From contig MU008182.1 in assembly GCA_010909165.1 (NCBI GenBank), positions 434,001 through 498,000 on the forward strand: a stretch of DNA of 64,000 nucleotides. Direction: 5' to 3'. A model generated the notes under the pieces. That model did no database searches. It was not told where the DNA came from and saw nothing but the letters and a program-made list of their open reading frames with translations. The stretch comes from Anthoceros angustus. Lineage: Eukaryota > Streptophyta > Anthocerotopsida > Anthocerotales > Anthocerotaceae. Both the position numbers and the translations under genes were made by a program. Each line of letters begins with the position of its first letter. The first letter of the stretch is position 1. This document shows, in pieces, positions 12,361-23,290 of the stretch.

Positions 12361-12867
12361 TTGCATGGTGCCTAGGGAAGAGGCACCCGGCAACCAGTGG
12401 AGGCGGCCTACCCAGGGGCGAGACTACTGCGTGTAGGCGATCGACCTACGGTTAGTAGATAGACTACATGGGGAGCGACCTACAGTGGCGGGCACCTATG
12501 CCGGTAGGCGAGCCGGCCTCTGGCGGTAGGGAAGGGCAAGGAGAAGCGGTAGGCATGGCGCGCCGAGCCGCCATCCCGCATTAGGTGGGAGGCGGATGGG
12601 GCGATGAGGGGACCTGTCGCTGATGGGCCCAGTGGTCTGAGAGCTGGAGATTTCAGCAAGAGGCAAGTAGGGGAATTTGGGCCCTTGGGAGACTTCTTTG
12701 GGTGCTTGTGAATCGGCCGTGTAGACTTGAAGGGGCTAGGAACTACTGACCTCCTTGGGCATGTCGGGGAAGTCAAGGCCCGGAGATGACCGAGAGGAGG
12801 CAGGACCAAATGGCAGGCCATGGAGTCCAAGCGGGCGCCAAGTTGGAGAAGGGTGTAGAGTAGCAAC

Positions 12868-13223
12868 CTTGTGGCCGGCAGCGCGGCGTACCAGACGTCG
12901 ACCAACGCGACGAGTTACCCGACCGGGGCAGCCCCTATGCGACGGGCGGCGTGGGATCGACCACGACCAGTTCGACCGCTCCGGCGCGTCTTCGACGCCC
13001 TGGACGCCGGGCAGCACCGGTCGCACCGGGCTGTCGCTCGATCGGCTGGAAGCGGGTAAGCCCAGGCCGCCGCATCGTCCGCCTACGGCTACCAGACTTC
13101 CGTACCCGACGTCGACCAGCGCTCCCGCGACGGCGGCGACTCCCCGGCGACCACCAGCGCGGCGAAGGCTCCCGCCTCAGCTGCGTACGCCCCAGCGTCG
13201 ACGGCGTACGCTCCCACGAGCGN
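12868..13223. other. High-GC, bacterial-like stretch ending at an N
   Basis: Composition jumps abruptly to very GC-rich DNA with repeated GTCGAC. The single N of the window is at 13223, after which the sequence resumes inside repeat copy B. Frames read as low-complexity Ala/Ser/Thr/Pro protein (AAYQTSTNATSYPTG; PATTSAAKAPASAAYAPAST), and small indels are needed to keep one frame. This looks like foreign or contaminant sequence placed at an assembly join rather than a resident gene. Confidence 0.55.
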
Positions 13224-14960
13224 CAATGAATAGGGGATATCCACTATATATGCTCATCAATAGGGGAATAAATATATAGGTTAATTAGGGGTGGCGGCTA
13301 GAATAGAAAAGATAGGCGCTTAGATAGGATTAGGATTTTGTAAATGATGAACCAAATCTAGGGTTGTTCCTCGGTGTGATCATCCAAAGAAGGCAAAGTG
13401 CGGTTTGGGGGCAACTTCCTCTTCGAGTGGCGTCCTCACTTCACGAAGAGAGGCTGAGGTGGGCGTAAGGGGGCGCGAGAAGGCCATTATGAGTGTCATT
13501 GCGACTTGTGAGCAAGAGGAGGCGGCGAGGAAACCCTAGGCGAGAGAGGAGGAGGCGGACTCGGCTCGAACACCACGGGTGTTTGGACCCAATTGGCGTG
13601 AAGGAGGCGGTCTTTGGAATTTGTCAGGCGGGAGCCACAGTCGAGGAGCCTAGCGGTGTGAGATTGAAGGGATTGAAGGCGAGGAGGAGCAAATGCGACG
13701 GAGAAAAGCAGCTCACTGGCGGCTTGCCCCGGAGGAGAAATCGCGAGGGGAAAGTGCGCTAGAAGGCTCAAGCCGGGGCTAACGTGTACTTGTGCCTCGG
13801 GTTGGGTATTCTGCTAGTGACAAGGAAGGGAGTGTTTGGGAGTAAAGCTTTGGAGCCCCACTGGAATTGGAGAGTAATTCTCCTCGTTAGAAGCGTTGGA
13901 AGTGAGAAAGGTGCCATGCCACGCGCTGGGAAGAGCAAGGGGAAGGAGCCACCTGCCAAAGGTTCCTCCTCGAGAGGAGGAAAGGGCCAGAAGCCAGCAG
14001 CAGGCGCTACGCCGCCAGGGGGAGGCGAGCTTATAATGCCCCAATTCACTTGTTTTGCAGGGCAGCTTAACCCCCGCGATTTGGTTGATTTTCGGCAATG
14101 GGCAGAGGAGGATAACATCCAATTGGGATGGGTGTATGGCCGCCAATGGGCCTACACCAATTTAGAGTTGATTGAGGAGTGCTTCATCAATCTCCATCAA
14201 TCGAGGCAGCCCTTGCGCGTTCGGAAAGGAATGCTCGAACGGATCCTCGCCTTTGGACCGTAAGGAGCATTCGGCAGTGTATGGGAGGCCGGAGGAAAGC
14301 TCGATTGCTCTCCTCGAAGGTCGAATGGAGGAAAGAGGGCGGCCCTCTCCGAAATTCGCAAGAGCTCCTCGACATGATGGACGGAGGTGAAGGCCCATGC
14401 CAAGAATGGCTGGAAAACAGAGAGCATCAAGGAGTGAAGTGGAGGCTCTTTGCGAAGATTGTCTTGGGGTTGGTGAATTACCAAAGGACTTCTTATTTCA
14501 AAGACCAACTTCCTCCGTTTTGTGGAAGATTTCCATGGGAGCCAATAGGATTGGGGAACAATTATGTATGAAGCATACATCCACCACGAGAAGCTCCTCA
14601 ATCGGTGGATGAAGAAGGGCCAGCCTTGCTACCTTAGCACCTATTTGGTGCATTTGTGGAAAGCAGGGACTCCTCACAAGCAAGGAGTTGGAAGATGCTT
14701 GGCATCCTTGGAGATAATCCATCTCAGCCAAGCTTGGAAAGGCCCTTGCCTTTTGCATTGAGGAAGGCGGTGGAGGTCGAGACCTCCACAAGCATGCTAG
14801 GAGCAGGCGGAGGATGTAGAGGCAACAAGGTTGCCTGGGAATCTTTTCCCCAGGGAACAGTGAAGAGGAGAGAACAGAACCGCCGCAGCCAGTTTTGTTC
14901 CTTCGAGATACAGCCGGCCGCCTACCCCAGGCCGGGAGGGAGATGAGCGAAAGTATGGAG
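13224..14960 (+). mobile_element. Unassigned dispersed element, copy B
   Basis: This is the second copy of the element at 10556-12360, in the same orientation and better preserved in its first coding part. It starts directly after the N at 13223, so its true 5' border may be missing. Confidence 0.65.
13916..14263 (+). pseudogene. N-terminal part of the element protein, unknown family
   Basis: 115 codons from an ATG to a stop. The start is Lys/Gly/Ser-rich (MPRAGKSKGKEPPAKGSSS), followed by a more structured part (CFAGQLNPRDLVDFRQWAEE, IQLGWVYGRQWAYTNLELIEE). The matching region of copy A is frameshifted. Downstream blocks in other frames (LFAKIVLGLVNYQRTSYF; MYEAYIHHEKLL; CYLSTYLVHLW) suggest the original protein was much longer and this copy is broken. 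The basic, Gly/Ser-rich head resembles a nucleic-acid-binding tail, but no domain can be named. Confidence 0.4.
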
Positions 14961-16619
14961 GCTGCAGTACATGGAGGGAGGAGCACTGCGATGGCCGCAA
15001 GTCTGGCTGCCTGTCGAGGAGGAGGCGGGACAACGGATGTAGAGGCCACAGTGGCGCGCATACGGAAAAAGGTAGCGAGGAAACCGCAGTGCGGAGGCGG
15101 TGGAGGTTTGGGGAAAATCGCTCGGATCGAGGGCGTGGCGTGACGAAGGGACTATGGGTCAGGTAGAGCTAGGCGGCGGCAACTGGAGGCGGCGTGATTT
15201 TAGGCAGGCAGCGACATCATAGGTCCGGGGTTCCTTTTGGGGTTAGGGATAGGGTGTTCGAGAGCCCTGCAATCAGTCGTTGCCTCCTGAGATTGGTAGG
15301 GGTGCTCGTGGTAAGAGCTACAATTTTTAGACTCCTAGAGAGAGAAGTGAGTCAGATCTGGATCGGCAGTTTAGATGTATAAGAGACCCTTTGAGTGTCT
15401 CTCTCTTAGCATGCATTTACTGTGGAACTTCCATGTATTGAATCCTCGCGCTGGTTGATTGGAGACGCCCCGATCAACATCGAACCAACCGTTCGGAAAC
15501 ATCGCTCGTCACAAGAAGACCTGGAAGATCCCCCGCTGGATGGTCGAGAGCGAGTGGCCAAGCTCCACGTCTGGAATGTTAATTGGTGAGGGGCGCTCAC
15601 AAGGCTACTGAACCGGGCAAAGGTTGCTGCGAAAGTCGAGGTGAGATCGCCTGCCATGGGTGAATTGCCCATAACGATCTTGACCGTTCTCTCCTCGGTC
15701 TCCCCCCTCCTAGGGAGTTGTCCATCGAACGTGTTCTGCGATTCTATGAGGGGTGGGGTCCTGTGTGGCCAAAGGAAAGGTCTGTGAGATGCTGTGGCTG
15801 GCCCGAGAAAGTGGGAAGAGAGGGGTGTCCATGTGGGGCAAGGTTCTTGGCAGAAGAGGGTGAGCGCGTCACCGAGGGGAAGGGCGCGGAAAATGCGCAG
15901 CGATTTGAGAAACGCAGGTGATAGAAAGGGCAAAGCGAGTGGCGAGGGCCGGAGGGCTTCGCCGCAGTGAGATTTCGCGTGATCCGAAGTCGTGGTCAGC
16001 CAATTCCTAAGTTCCGAGATCTGACTTCCCGAGAATTGAATTCATAGACCAGTGTGAGTCTAGGTGTGTGTGTGTGTGTGTAAGCCTTTAACTCTCGGAG
16101 ACTCCGCCTCGGAAGTCGAAAGTGACAACCTAGGGACAATGGACAAGGCTACGCGCATCGCTGGTGGGGGCCTACCAGCGGATTTGAATCAACCATCGCG
16201 GGGGCTTAATGTCACCAAGTGCATGGCTTTAACGCACCACTGCATGTGGTTGGGACCTCCACCGTGGTCGCATTTAGCTCGTGGTAGGGTAAAGATCGGT
16301 TGTGGTAGGTCTAGGACTGTGAGATTGGAACATCTTGACACAAAACCATTCCTTTTGGGATCGAATCCTAGGACTATAACGACATAGAGGGTAATGTGGC
16401 CTCTTTGCGCCTTTGGGACGCAAAAACCCCATTCCACACTAGCCTACATAATCACTAATAAGAGAGGAGAATTTGGGTCAGATTTACCGCCTTGGAGTTA
16501 CTTGTGCCCAGAGACAGGAATCCACATGCTGAGAATAACTTATGGCGATTGTATGGAGTTCCCAGGCCATATGATTCATGTCTGCAGTGAGTTTTCTAGG
16601 GCTAAGAAAATTTAGGAAT
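14961..16619. other. Repeat-derived DNA, nothing recognisable
   Basis: Moderately GC-rich, with scattered open frames on both strands and a short (GT)n run near 16064-16080. No conserved domain, tRNA or clear LTR border is seen. Confidence 0.35.
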
Positions 16620-17479
16620 TAATGTTTATTTAGCTTAAATATATTTTAATATTTTTAATCTATTTTCCGAATGTTCTTCAACTCTCTATGGGGTAGAAGA
16701 TTATTATGAATATCAGGAGTCTGAGGATGAAGACTTGGACTTAGATTGAGTGATAGGTTGAACTCTAGGCATGATTTGGGCGGTGTGTCTAATATGCCTA
16801 AACATTTCATGTGTTTTTCATGGAGTTCTATTCTAATGACTTTTCAATAAATCGACCGCGTTCTCTATAGTTTGAACATAACTAATGTCTATATAGTTTT
16901 ATCCTCTATTTTCTCTCGATGTAATGGTATTCAACAGAACATGTTTAGTTCTAGAATGGAAGGCAGGGGTTCCTTGACAAGGCTATAGCTCACGACTATC
17001 ACTCAACAAGGTAGGCTTTTCACGCTTGTGATGAAGTTCACTCAAGGTTAGCCTAGTCCATACTATGTCTTTAGCGAGGTTAGTACTCTATACTCATCGG
17101 TCTTTGGACAAGGCTATGGTTGGTTGTTTCTTACTTGACGATATTGGTGCTCCACCCAATAGCGATCGTAACGATCACGGATCTGCGTGTGTCGGTCACC
17201 GGCATAGTCGGCGTCGGTAGTAAGTAATGTCAACGTCTTTATGCAGTATACTTGAATGTCAATCATCTGTGCATAGTACCCTTGAGGTATCTGAATATGC
17301 GCTTAGTTGACATCCAATGTTCACGTCCTGGGTTCTCCAGGAATTGTGAGCAGGCGGCTTGAAGATATATACGGTGTGAAGTTGGATAAATATATAAGTG
17401 TGTGCAACATGTCGATATGGAACTGACATTTCCAACTTATCTTGTCTTTGTCTTTGGACTCATATCCATGGTAACCACG
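16620..17479. other. AT-rich tract beside the Copia remnant
   Basis: No gene is seen. It lies on the 3' side of the minus-strand Copia polyprotein and probably belongs to that element or its 3' LTR, but no duplicate LTR could be matched by eye. Confidence 0.35.
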
Positions 17480-19350
17480 CTAGCAAAAGGTGTAGGCGGG
17501 TTTCATCTTCAAGTCAAACTTGGTTAAACTCTCTTTAATGTACTTGGTTTGAACAATACTTAAAGTCTTGTTTGCTCGATCTCTAATAATGTTGACACCA
17601 AGTGCATATGTCATTTCTCCTAAATCGGACATTTCATAAAAGTCTTGAGCCGACTTTTGATCTCGGCTAGGAGGTAAGAGAGTTTGTGGCCATGAATCGT
17701 CGTCGACGTAGAGCAATAGGTAAAGATATCATTGCACGATATTAGGATATACATGCATGCATCGGCATCACTTCAGGAAGCCTCTTTTGATGAGTTTCAC
17801 ATGTATGTCCATATTCCAATTTTACCAGTTGCTTGACCATACAAGCCTTTAATTAGTCTGCATACCCAATCTTCCTTGCCTTTAACCTCATAACCTTGGC
17901 ATTTCATGTAGATTTCTTCTTGAAAGGCGGCCATAGAGATATCTTGTCTTCACATCCATCATATGAGCTCAAGATCATGATGGGTACATTAGGCGAAGAT
18001 TATTCTAAGGAAGCAAACTTTGCTCTGGAGCGAATGTGGCCCATGGGAGGTAATCTAAACCCGGTATACTGAATCCCACAGCCACAAGGCGTGCTTTGTA
18101 TCTCTCAATGGAACCATCTCCTTTTCTCTTAATTTTGAATACCCATTTCTTTGGTGACTATCTTCCTACCCTTAGGTGGCTTAACAATTCCATGTAGAGT
18201 TACTAATGAGAGAGTTATATTCTAATCTACACTACCTTCCATAAGTCTTTTTCGAGAAGAGAAAGCTTGTTTTAAGGTAAGAGGTTCTTACGGATCTATG
18301 GTTGCCTTGTGTCGACTTGTGAGTAAAGTGATACAGGGAAGAGGATCATCAAAAACGCTAGATATCCTAAGGAGGTTCCTTCCATCCTGGTCCAGGATTT
18401 GAGGTTCTTAAGTTGTACCTTTGTGTAGGTTCATGTGCATCTTCCACGGGAGCAGGATCATTAAAAGGATCATGGTGCTCCTATCATCAAGAGTGTCGGC
18501 TCGACTGAATGGTGTCGCCATCCTGTGCTCTTGGATATACGATGTCGGGTCTCGAGGTCTTCGTCTGCATCGAAGCCGCCCGAAGTTTTTTGGGCTTGTC
18601 TAACCACGCTGTGGTGGTGAGAAATGGTCTCAGAGGAGGGTGGAGGGATATCAAGAGAACAAGGAATGCAACAAGTTCGACTGTTGGTGGCGCTCATATT
18701 GAGATCTAGCTTGCTTGGAAAGTGTTGATATGGTGTTCGACGAGTCGATTCCTTCATCTTGATTGAAGAAGTTGCGCATCATGATCATCATACTCATCAC
18801 ATCTCTTGAAGAATATAAGCGAGCAAGGTGATCCCACATACATTTAGAAGTTTTGCTTGTTGCATTGTCTTACCATATTAGTGCTAGTCCAGATCGGAGG
18901 TCTTGAGCTTTTTCATCCACGTCCCGGTTTCTTTGCTCTCGGAGCCTTGTGGTTTGGGTGTGGACCCACTTACAACGTCCCATAGGTCTCGATTGCGGAA
19001 AAGTGCACGCATTCGCAGGCGCCAAACATCATGCATTGAATCTGTCCTTCTCCTTAAAGCTGTCACCATAGTTGTGATTCACCACGGAAGGTCGTACTTC
19101 ATCTTTGGGTGGATCCTTCTCTCCTCTCGATCGTCACGTCGGAACCATTGCGGTGGTCACTCTGCGACTTAGAGGCTGCGCCTCGCATTTCCTCATCATC
19201 ATGCGAAATCTTTGGCGCAAGGAGCAAAAGGAGAAACCTTTTACATCTTGGCGTGTTTGTCGGGATGACGGCGATGAGAAAGTTTGTGATGAAGAACTGA
19301 CTCGGCATGTTTGGATCGGTATGCTCAAGGAGGCGCTTATTGAGATCACG
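17480..19350 (-). pseudogene. Copia (Ty1-type) retrotransposon gag-pol, decayed
   Basis: The minus strand carries pieces in the Copia order. Gag remnants: 19069-18884 (VWRLRMRALFRNRDLWDVV, SGSTPKPQ) and 18839-18651 (MWDHLARLYSSRD). Reverse transcriptase remnants: around 17950-17820 (EEIYMKCQGYEVKGKEDWVC, LIKGLYG) and 17716-17480, which begins with the active-site box LYVDDD followed by FYEMSDLGEMTYALGV and QTKYIKESL. The pieces fall in different frames with stops and large deletions, including most of protease and integrase. The family assignment is firm; the boundaries are approximate. Confidence 0.8.
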
Positions 19351-20759
19351 CACTTCTCTTGCTAACTCCTCTGCTTACTGCGTAGGGTGTGTTGATGGCG
19401 TGGTTCTCTGGCGAGAGTCTTTATCGAAGTTTCTTGCTTGTGTTGTTGTAACAGCATTGGAGAGAGGAAGAGGACACCTTGTAGATTTGGGATATGATCA
19501 AGGCGAGTTCAATTGCTTTCACTTGACTTAAACTAAAGATAGTAAGCAAGTTTCTTCTAGCAATTTCTATCTGCCTCCCTTGATCTTCTACTTTGATTAG
19601 AATAGAGCCAATGAAGTTAGCAATAAGTATGGAATCTCCTACTATCTTACTAGACTTCCTAGCAATTCTAATCTTTGCATTCTATATTCTATCTCTTGTC
19701 TTGGCCTTAATCTTCTTCCAATAGCCTTGCTTGCGAGGATTGAAGGGATCCATCGCGTTGAAGCAAGGATTGGATGCCGAGTGTGCATTATTGAAGATTA
19801 GGAACACCAAACATGGACAATCTATGACATGCAATCTAAAGAATCTATTCATCTTCTAAAAGAAATGAAGAAGAAGATGAAGAAGAAGAGTAGCATGTCA
19901 AGTTGCCCAATGCAAATGAGGCGTGACGTATACGATACCATGATGAGAATCATAGCGCTCTAGGTAGCAAAGCATAGCAACCAGATAGAAAAGCTTTTGC
20001 ACAAAGAGTTGTATGTAATAACATGGTAATATTTGAAAGGGAAATTTGAATATACATCAATGACATAGGCCAATATCGCACGAGGGTTTGTGATGGGTAT
20101 CAAAATGGTTCTATGGTACATAGATAGCGGAAAACACGAAAAATTAGGGTGTTCCACATGTGGATCAAGGATCCATGGATGATGATGGACCGAGAATGGT
20201 GTGCACGCTAACACAATACATGATTCCAAGGGAATGGAGACCCATGCCGTATGAAATTGCATTTACGCAGTAACGAGCAACTGCACTGTAGTAATTGAGG
20301 CTTATTTATGTATGTCCTCACGACCGCCAACCCAAAAGCGTAATACATGGACTTTCCGAAAGGGAATACATCGGTTGCACACCTCGCAATATGGAGGACA
20401 CCGTGCCTGCGTCGGATGAGAATGGCGCTGCATGCGCCCATTTTAATGTCGGCGCCTAACGCCATGGTCACTTGCTCGAATGTGCACGGAGAGTCAGGTA
20501 ATTGCGGCATGCCAAGATATAGCCGTGACCCCCGCCTCCTTGCAAGGTCATGAATGAGATGGTGCCGCCGTCCCAAACCGATGCCATAGTGAACTGAATT
20601 GCTTGTGGTCCATATATGGAGGGCCTTAGTTTTTATCCCCGCTTCTGTTCTTTGAGCAACACGCCTCAAACTATGGTTGGGGAAACAAAGTGTGATGAAC
20701 CCTAGGGATTTGGGAACTCTAATTCACTGCGACAATGTTCAATGAAGAAATCGATTTGA
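19351..20759. other. Intergenic repeat-derived DNA
   Basis: A GAAGAAGA-rich patch lies at 19863-19890. A minus-strand frame of 153 codons (20669-20208) has no recognised domain and is not supported as a gene. Nothing else stands out. Confidence 0.35.
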
Positions 20760-22719
20760 TTCATGTAAGGGGCCCCGCATGCCCGTAGTAGTAACATTTT
20801 CTTTGGGATACGGGAGATAAAAAGTTCACTCATAACTCGATACTACGCTGGCCTCTTCCCATTGGCCATGACAACACCATCCAATCTATCTCTTACATTG
20901 TACCAACCAATGAATCACATCCTTACTCTTCACCGACTCTAAACCTTCTTCCTCGGCCAGACAACTTCATCACCATCATCCTCGCTATCGACATGCATCT
21001 ATGGAGGAGGGCACGATATGAGGTGAAGAGCATTCAATTTCTCTTTGATTGCTTTCTTGTCTGCGAGAGATGTTCGGATGTCACTTGAACCCATAATATA
21101 CAATAATGGTTTTACGGACGAAGAGCTTGGATGTTCGGAGGCTCAAACCTTTTCCTTGCCTTTCAATGTGCTGCAATGTCGCTATCGGACCGAAAGTATT
21201 CCCTACATACTTCCTTCAAAGGCATCCGTGTTCGGTCCGCCACCGCACAAGGAAATATGTGGACGGTGGTGGACACCAACAACCTTGGCCACCCAACGCC
21301 CTATTGTGAGTATCGCCCTCACAAGGCGTTACAATGAACATACCTTTTCAATCTCCATGATGTCACCATTCATCCTCTCCACTTCCTCATCACGTGCTCA
21401 ACGCTCGATATGCTCCTGTACATGTCCGTTGTGGCACATCCCTAATAATGCTTCGGAGAGCCTCATCCGCAACCGCAAGGGAGGCACATTTGCTTCGCCG
21501 CGCCCTATCATACCACTTCCACGGGTTTTCAAAACAAGTCCGATGTTATGGTCCACGATCGCTATGCGATCTCCTCGATCCTTCCAAATCATCCCACCAC
21601 TCCCCTCAACAGCATTCACATAAGTTGGTAACTTCAGCATCCCTTTCTTCAAGTGATCTACGCCATCACGTGCACTCAAGCCTCCTCCACTCCCTTTCTT
21701 GTCTTTCGCCTGCAATGCCATTAAGCGAGTTGGGCCGATGGTGCTGTTAGGCACAAACGACAAGAACTCCAGGCCATCTTCAGTTTCCCACAATGGAGAA
21801 GTCGAGTATTGTTTACTCCGAATGACCGTTACCTTTCCCCGTCCCACTTTGTCTTCTTGGGTAATTTTGAATCGGTGTTGGAACGAAGGTTGTTTAACTT
21901 CGACGGCACTTTGTACTTCCGACCTCCTTCTCACCGCATCGGCCACACAAATGAACGGAAATCAACTTCCGCCACCACCTTCACTCGGTGTGTAAGTCGC
22001 TCAAAATGTCTGCATATAGTTGGTAGGGTTCTAGCCTCTTTGTGTTTCGATGTTTCGAGAAACAAGAAAACATTTGGTCGACTTGATCGTGTGTATGCCC
22101 AACAAGAAGAAAACCAACCTTCACCTTCTCAAACGCTTCCTAGGTCGAGAGCATGTTGAGGTAAGCAAAGAGCAGATTCTTGTTCTCCTGCATGTGTTGT
22201 CCACGCAAATATAAAACTTTAGGAAGCAACCCTTCATAAGTGATCACATCTGTATAATAGAAATCCCAAATTTGCATCATTCCTCAAATTCGCATAGTGG
22301 AGATACGCCTTGAATGTGTAATTATGAATCATGCAACCCACTACATGCACCGTAATCTTGTCTTTCTTTTAAGTCCTTCGCCACCTTAAGATATGGGGAG
22401 ACGTTTTCGATCCATTCCATCGATACATAATAACATATACTTGTGTGGCTCCTTGTACCCTTTGTGCGATGCTTGTGAAGCTTTTTCCGTTCATCCATCG
22501 ACGGATACGATGCTTATCCAACGATCCCTCGATATACACCGCACAAATGAAAGTACAATGTTAGGGCTAGAGTACAGAGAACTGGAATCAAGAGGCGGAT
22601 GCAATCAAGGCATGATCAAGAACGTGAAAGGTCCAAAACATGCCATTGCATTCCAAAATTCCCAAAGACGCATAATCATGCATGCTTCAATCGACCATGT
22701 CGAGACACTAGTTTGAGCC
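20760..22719. other. Decayed element, coding direction possibly minus
   Basis: A 182-codon minus-strand frame (21946-21398) is the longest, but it shows no motif I recognise and overlaps equally long plus-strand frames. I treat the block as non-functional repeat DNA. Confidence 0.3.
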
Positions 22720-23290
22720 TCAACATGGAGCCGGCAGCTGAGCCAGCCGGCAGACATGTATAGGCCGCAGGCATCGCGGCGGTGCTGCAGGGCAGCACAT
22801 GTCCATGGCGCATGCCACCATGTCCATGGGCGCATCGCCACCCATGTCCATGCGGTGCGCCGCACATGTCCATGCGGCATGCCACACATGCATGGCGCGG
22901 CATGCCGGACACATACGCATGCGGCCACATGTCATGGGCGCCGCATGCCGCCACACATGTTCATGGGCGCCGCATGCCGCCACACATGTCGCAGGGCGCG
23001 CAGGCACATACATGGGCGCATGCCGAACATACATGGCGCGGCATGCCGGGAACAAAGTGCGCCGCATGCCGCACAGATATGCGACATGCGTAACGCGGGA
23101 ACAAACATGCCATGTCGTGATACACGCGCACGCATATCATGAACAGCGTGTGGACATGAGGACACAGTGTGCATGCCGGCGTTGAACAAATTCATGCTGA
23201 ATGGTTCATCTGCGCCGCATTCGGGACCCACGTCATCGGCGGGCATGTTGGCAACAACAGCGGGCGCCGGCATGCCGGCGCCCTACTGCT
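22720..23290. repeat. CATG/GC-rich palindromic tract
   Basis: The tetramer CATG recurs every 10-20 bases, mostly inside larger palindromic words such as GCGCATGC, GGCGCCGCATGCCGCC and CGCGGCATGCCG. The tract ends with a 22-bp perfect palindrome. Long frames on both strands are a by-product of the repeats (Cys/His/Met/Arg-rich) and not genes. Confidence 0.75.
23262..23283. repeat. 22-bp perfect palindrome
   Basis: The left arm GGGCGCCGGCA is followed directly by its exact reverse complement. This is the fullest form of the GGCATGCC-centred palindromes in the window. Confidence 0.9.

Noticed and set aside
20208-20669. 153-codon minus-strand frame
   Set aside because: No recognisable domain, no splice signals and no conserved pattern; it lies in repeat-derived DNA.
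22756-23185. Overlapping 100-128 codon frames in the CATG tract
   Set aside because: They are Cys/His/Met/Arg-rich by-products of the repeated CATG words.
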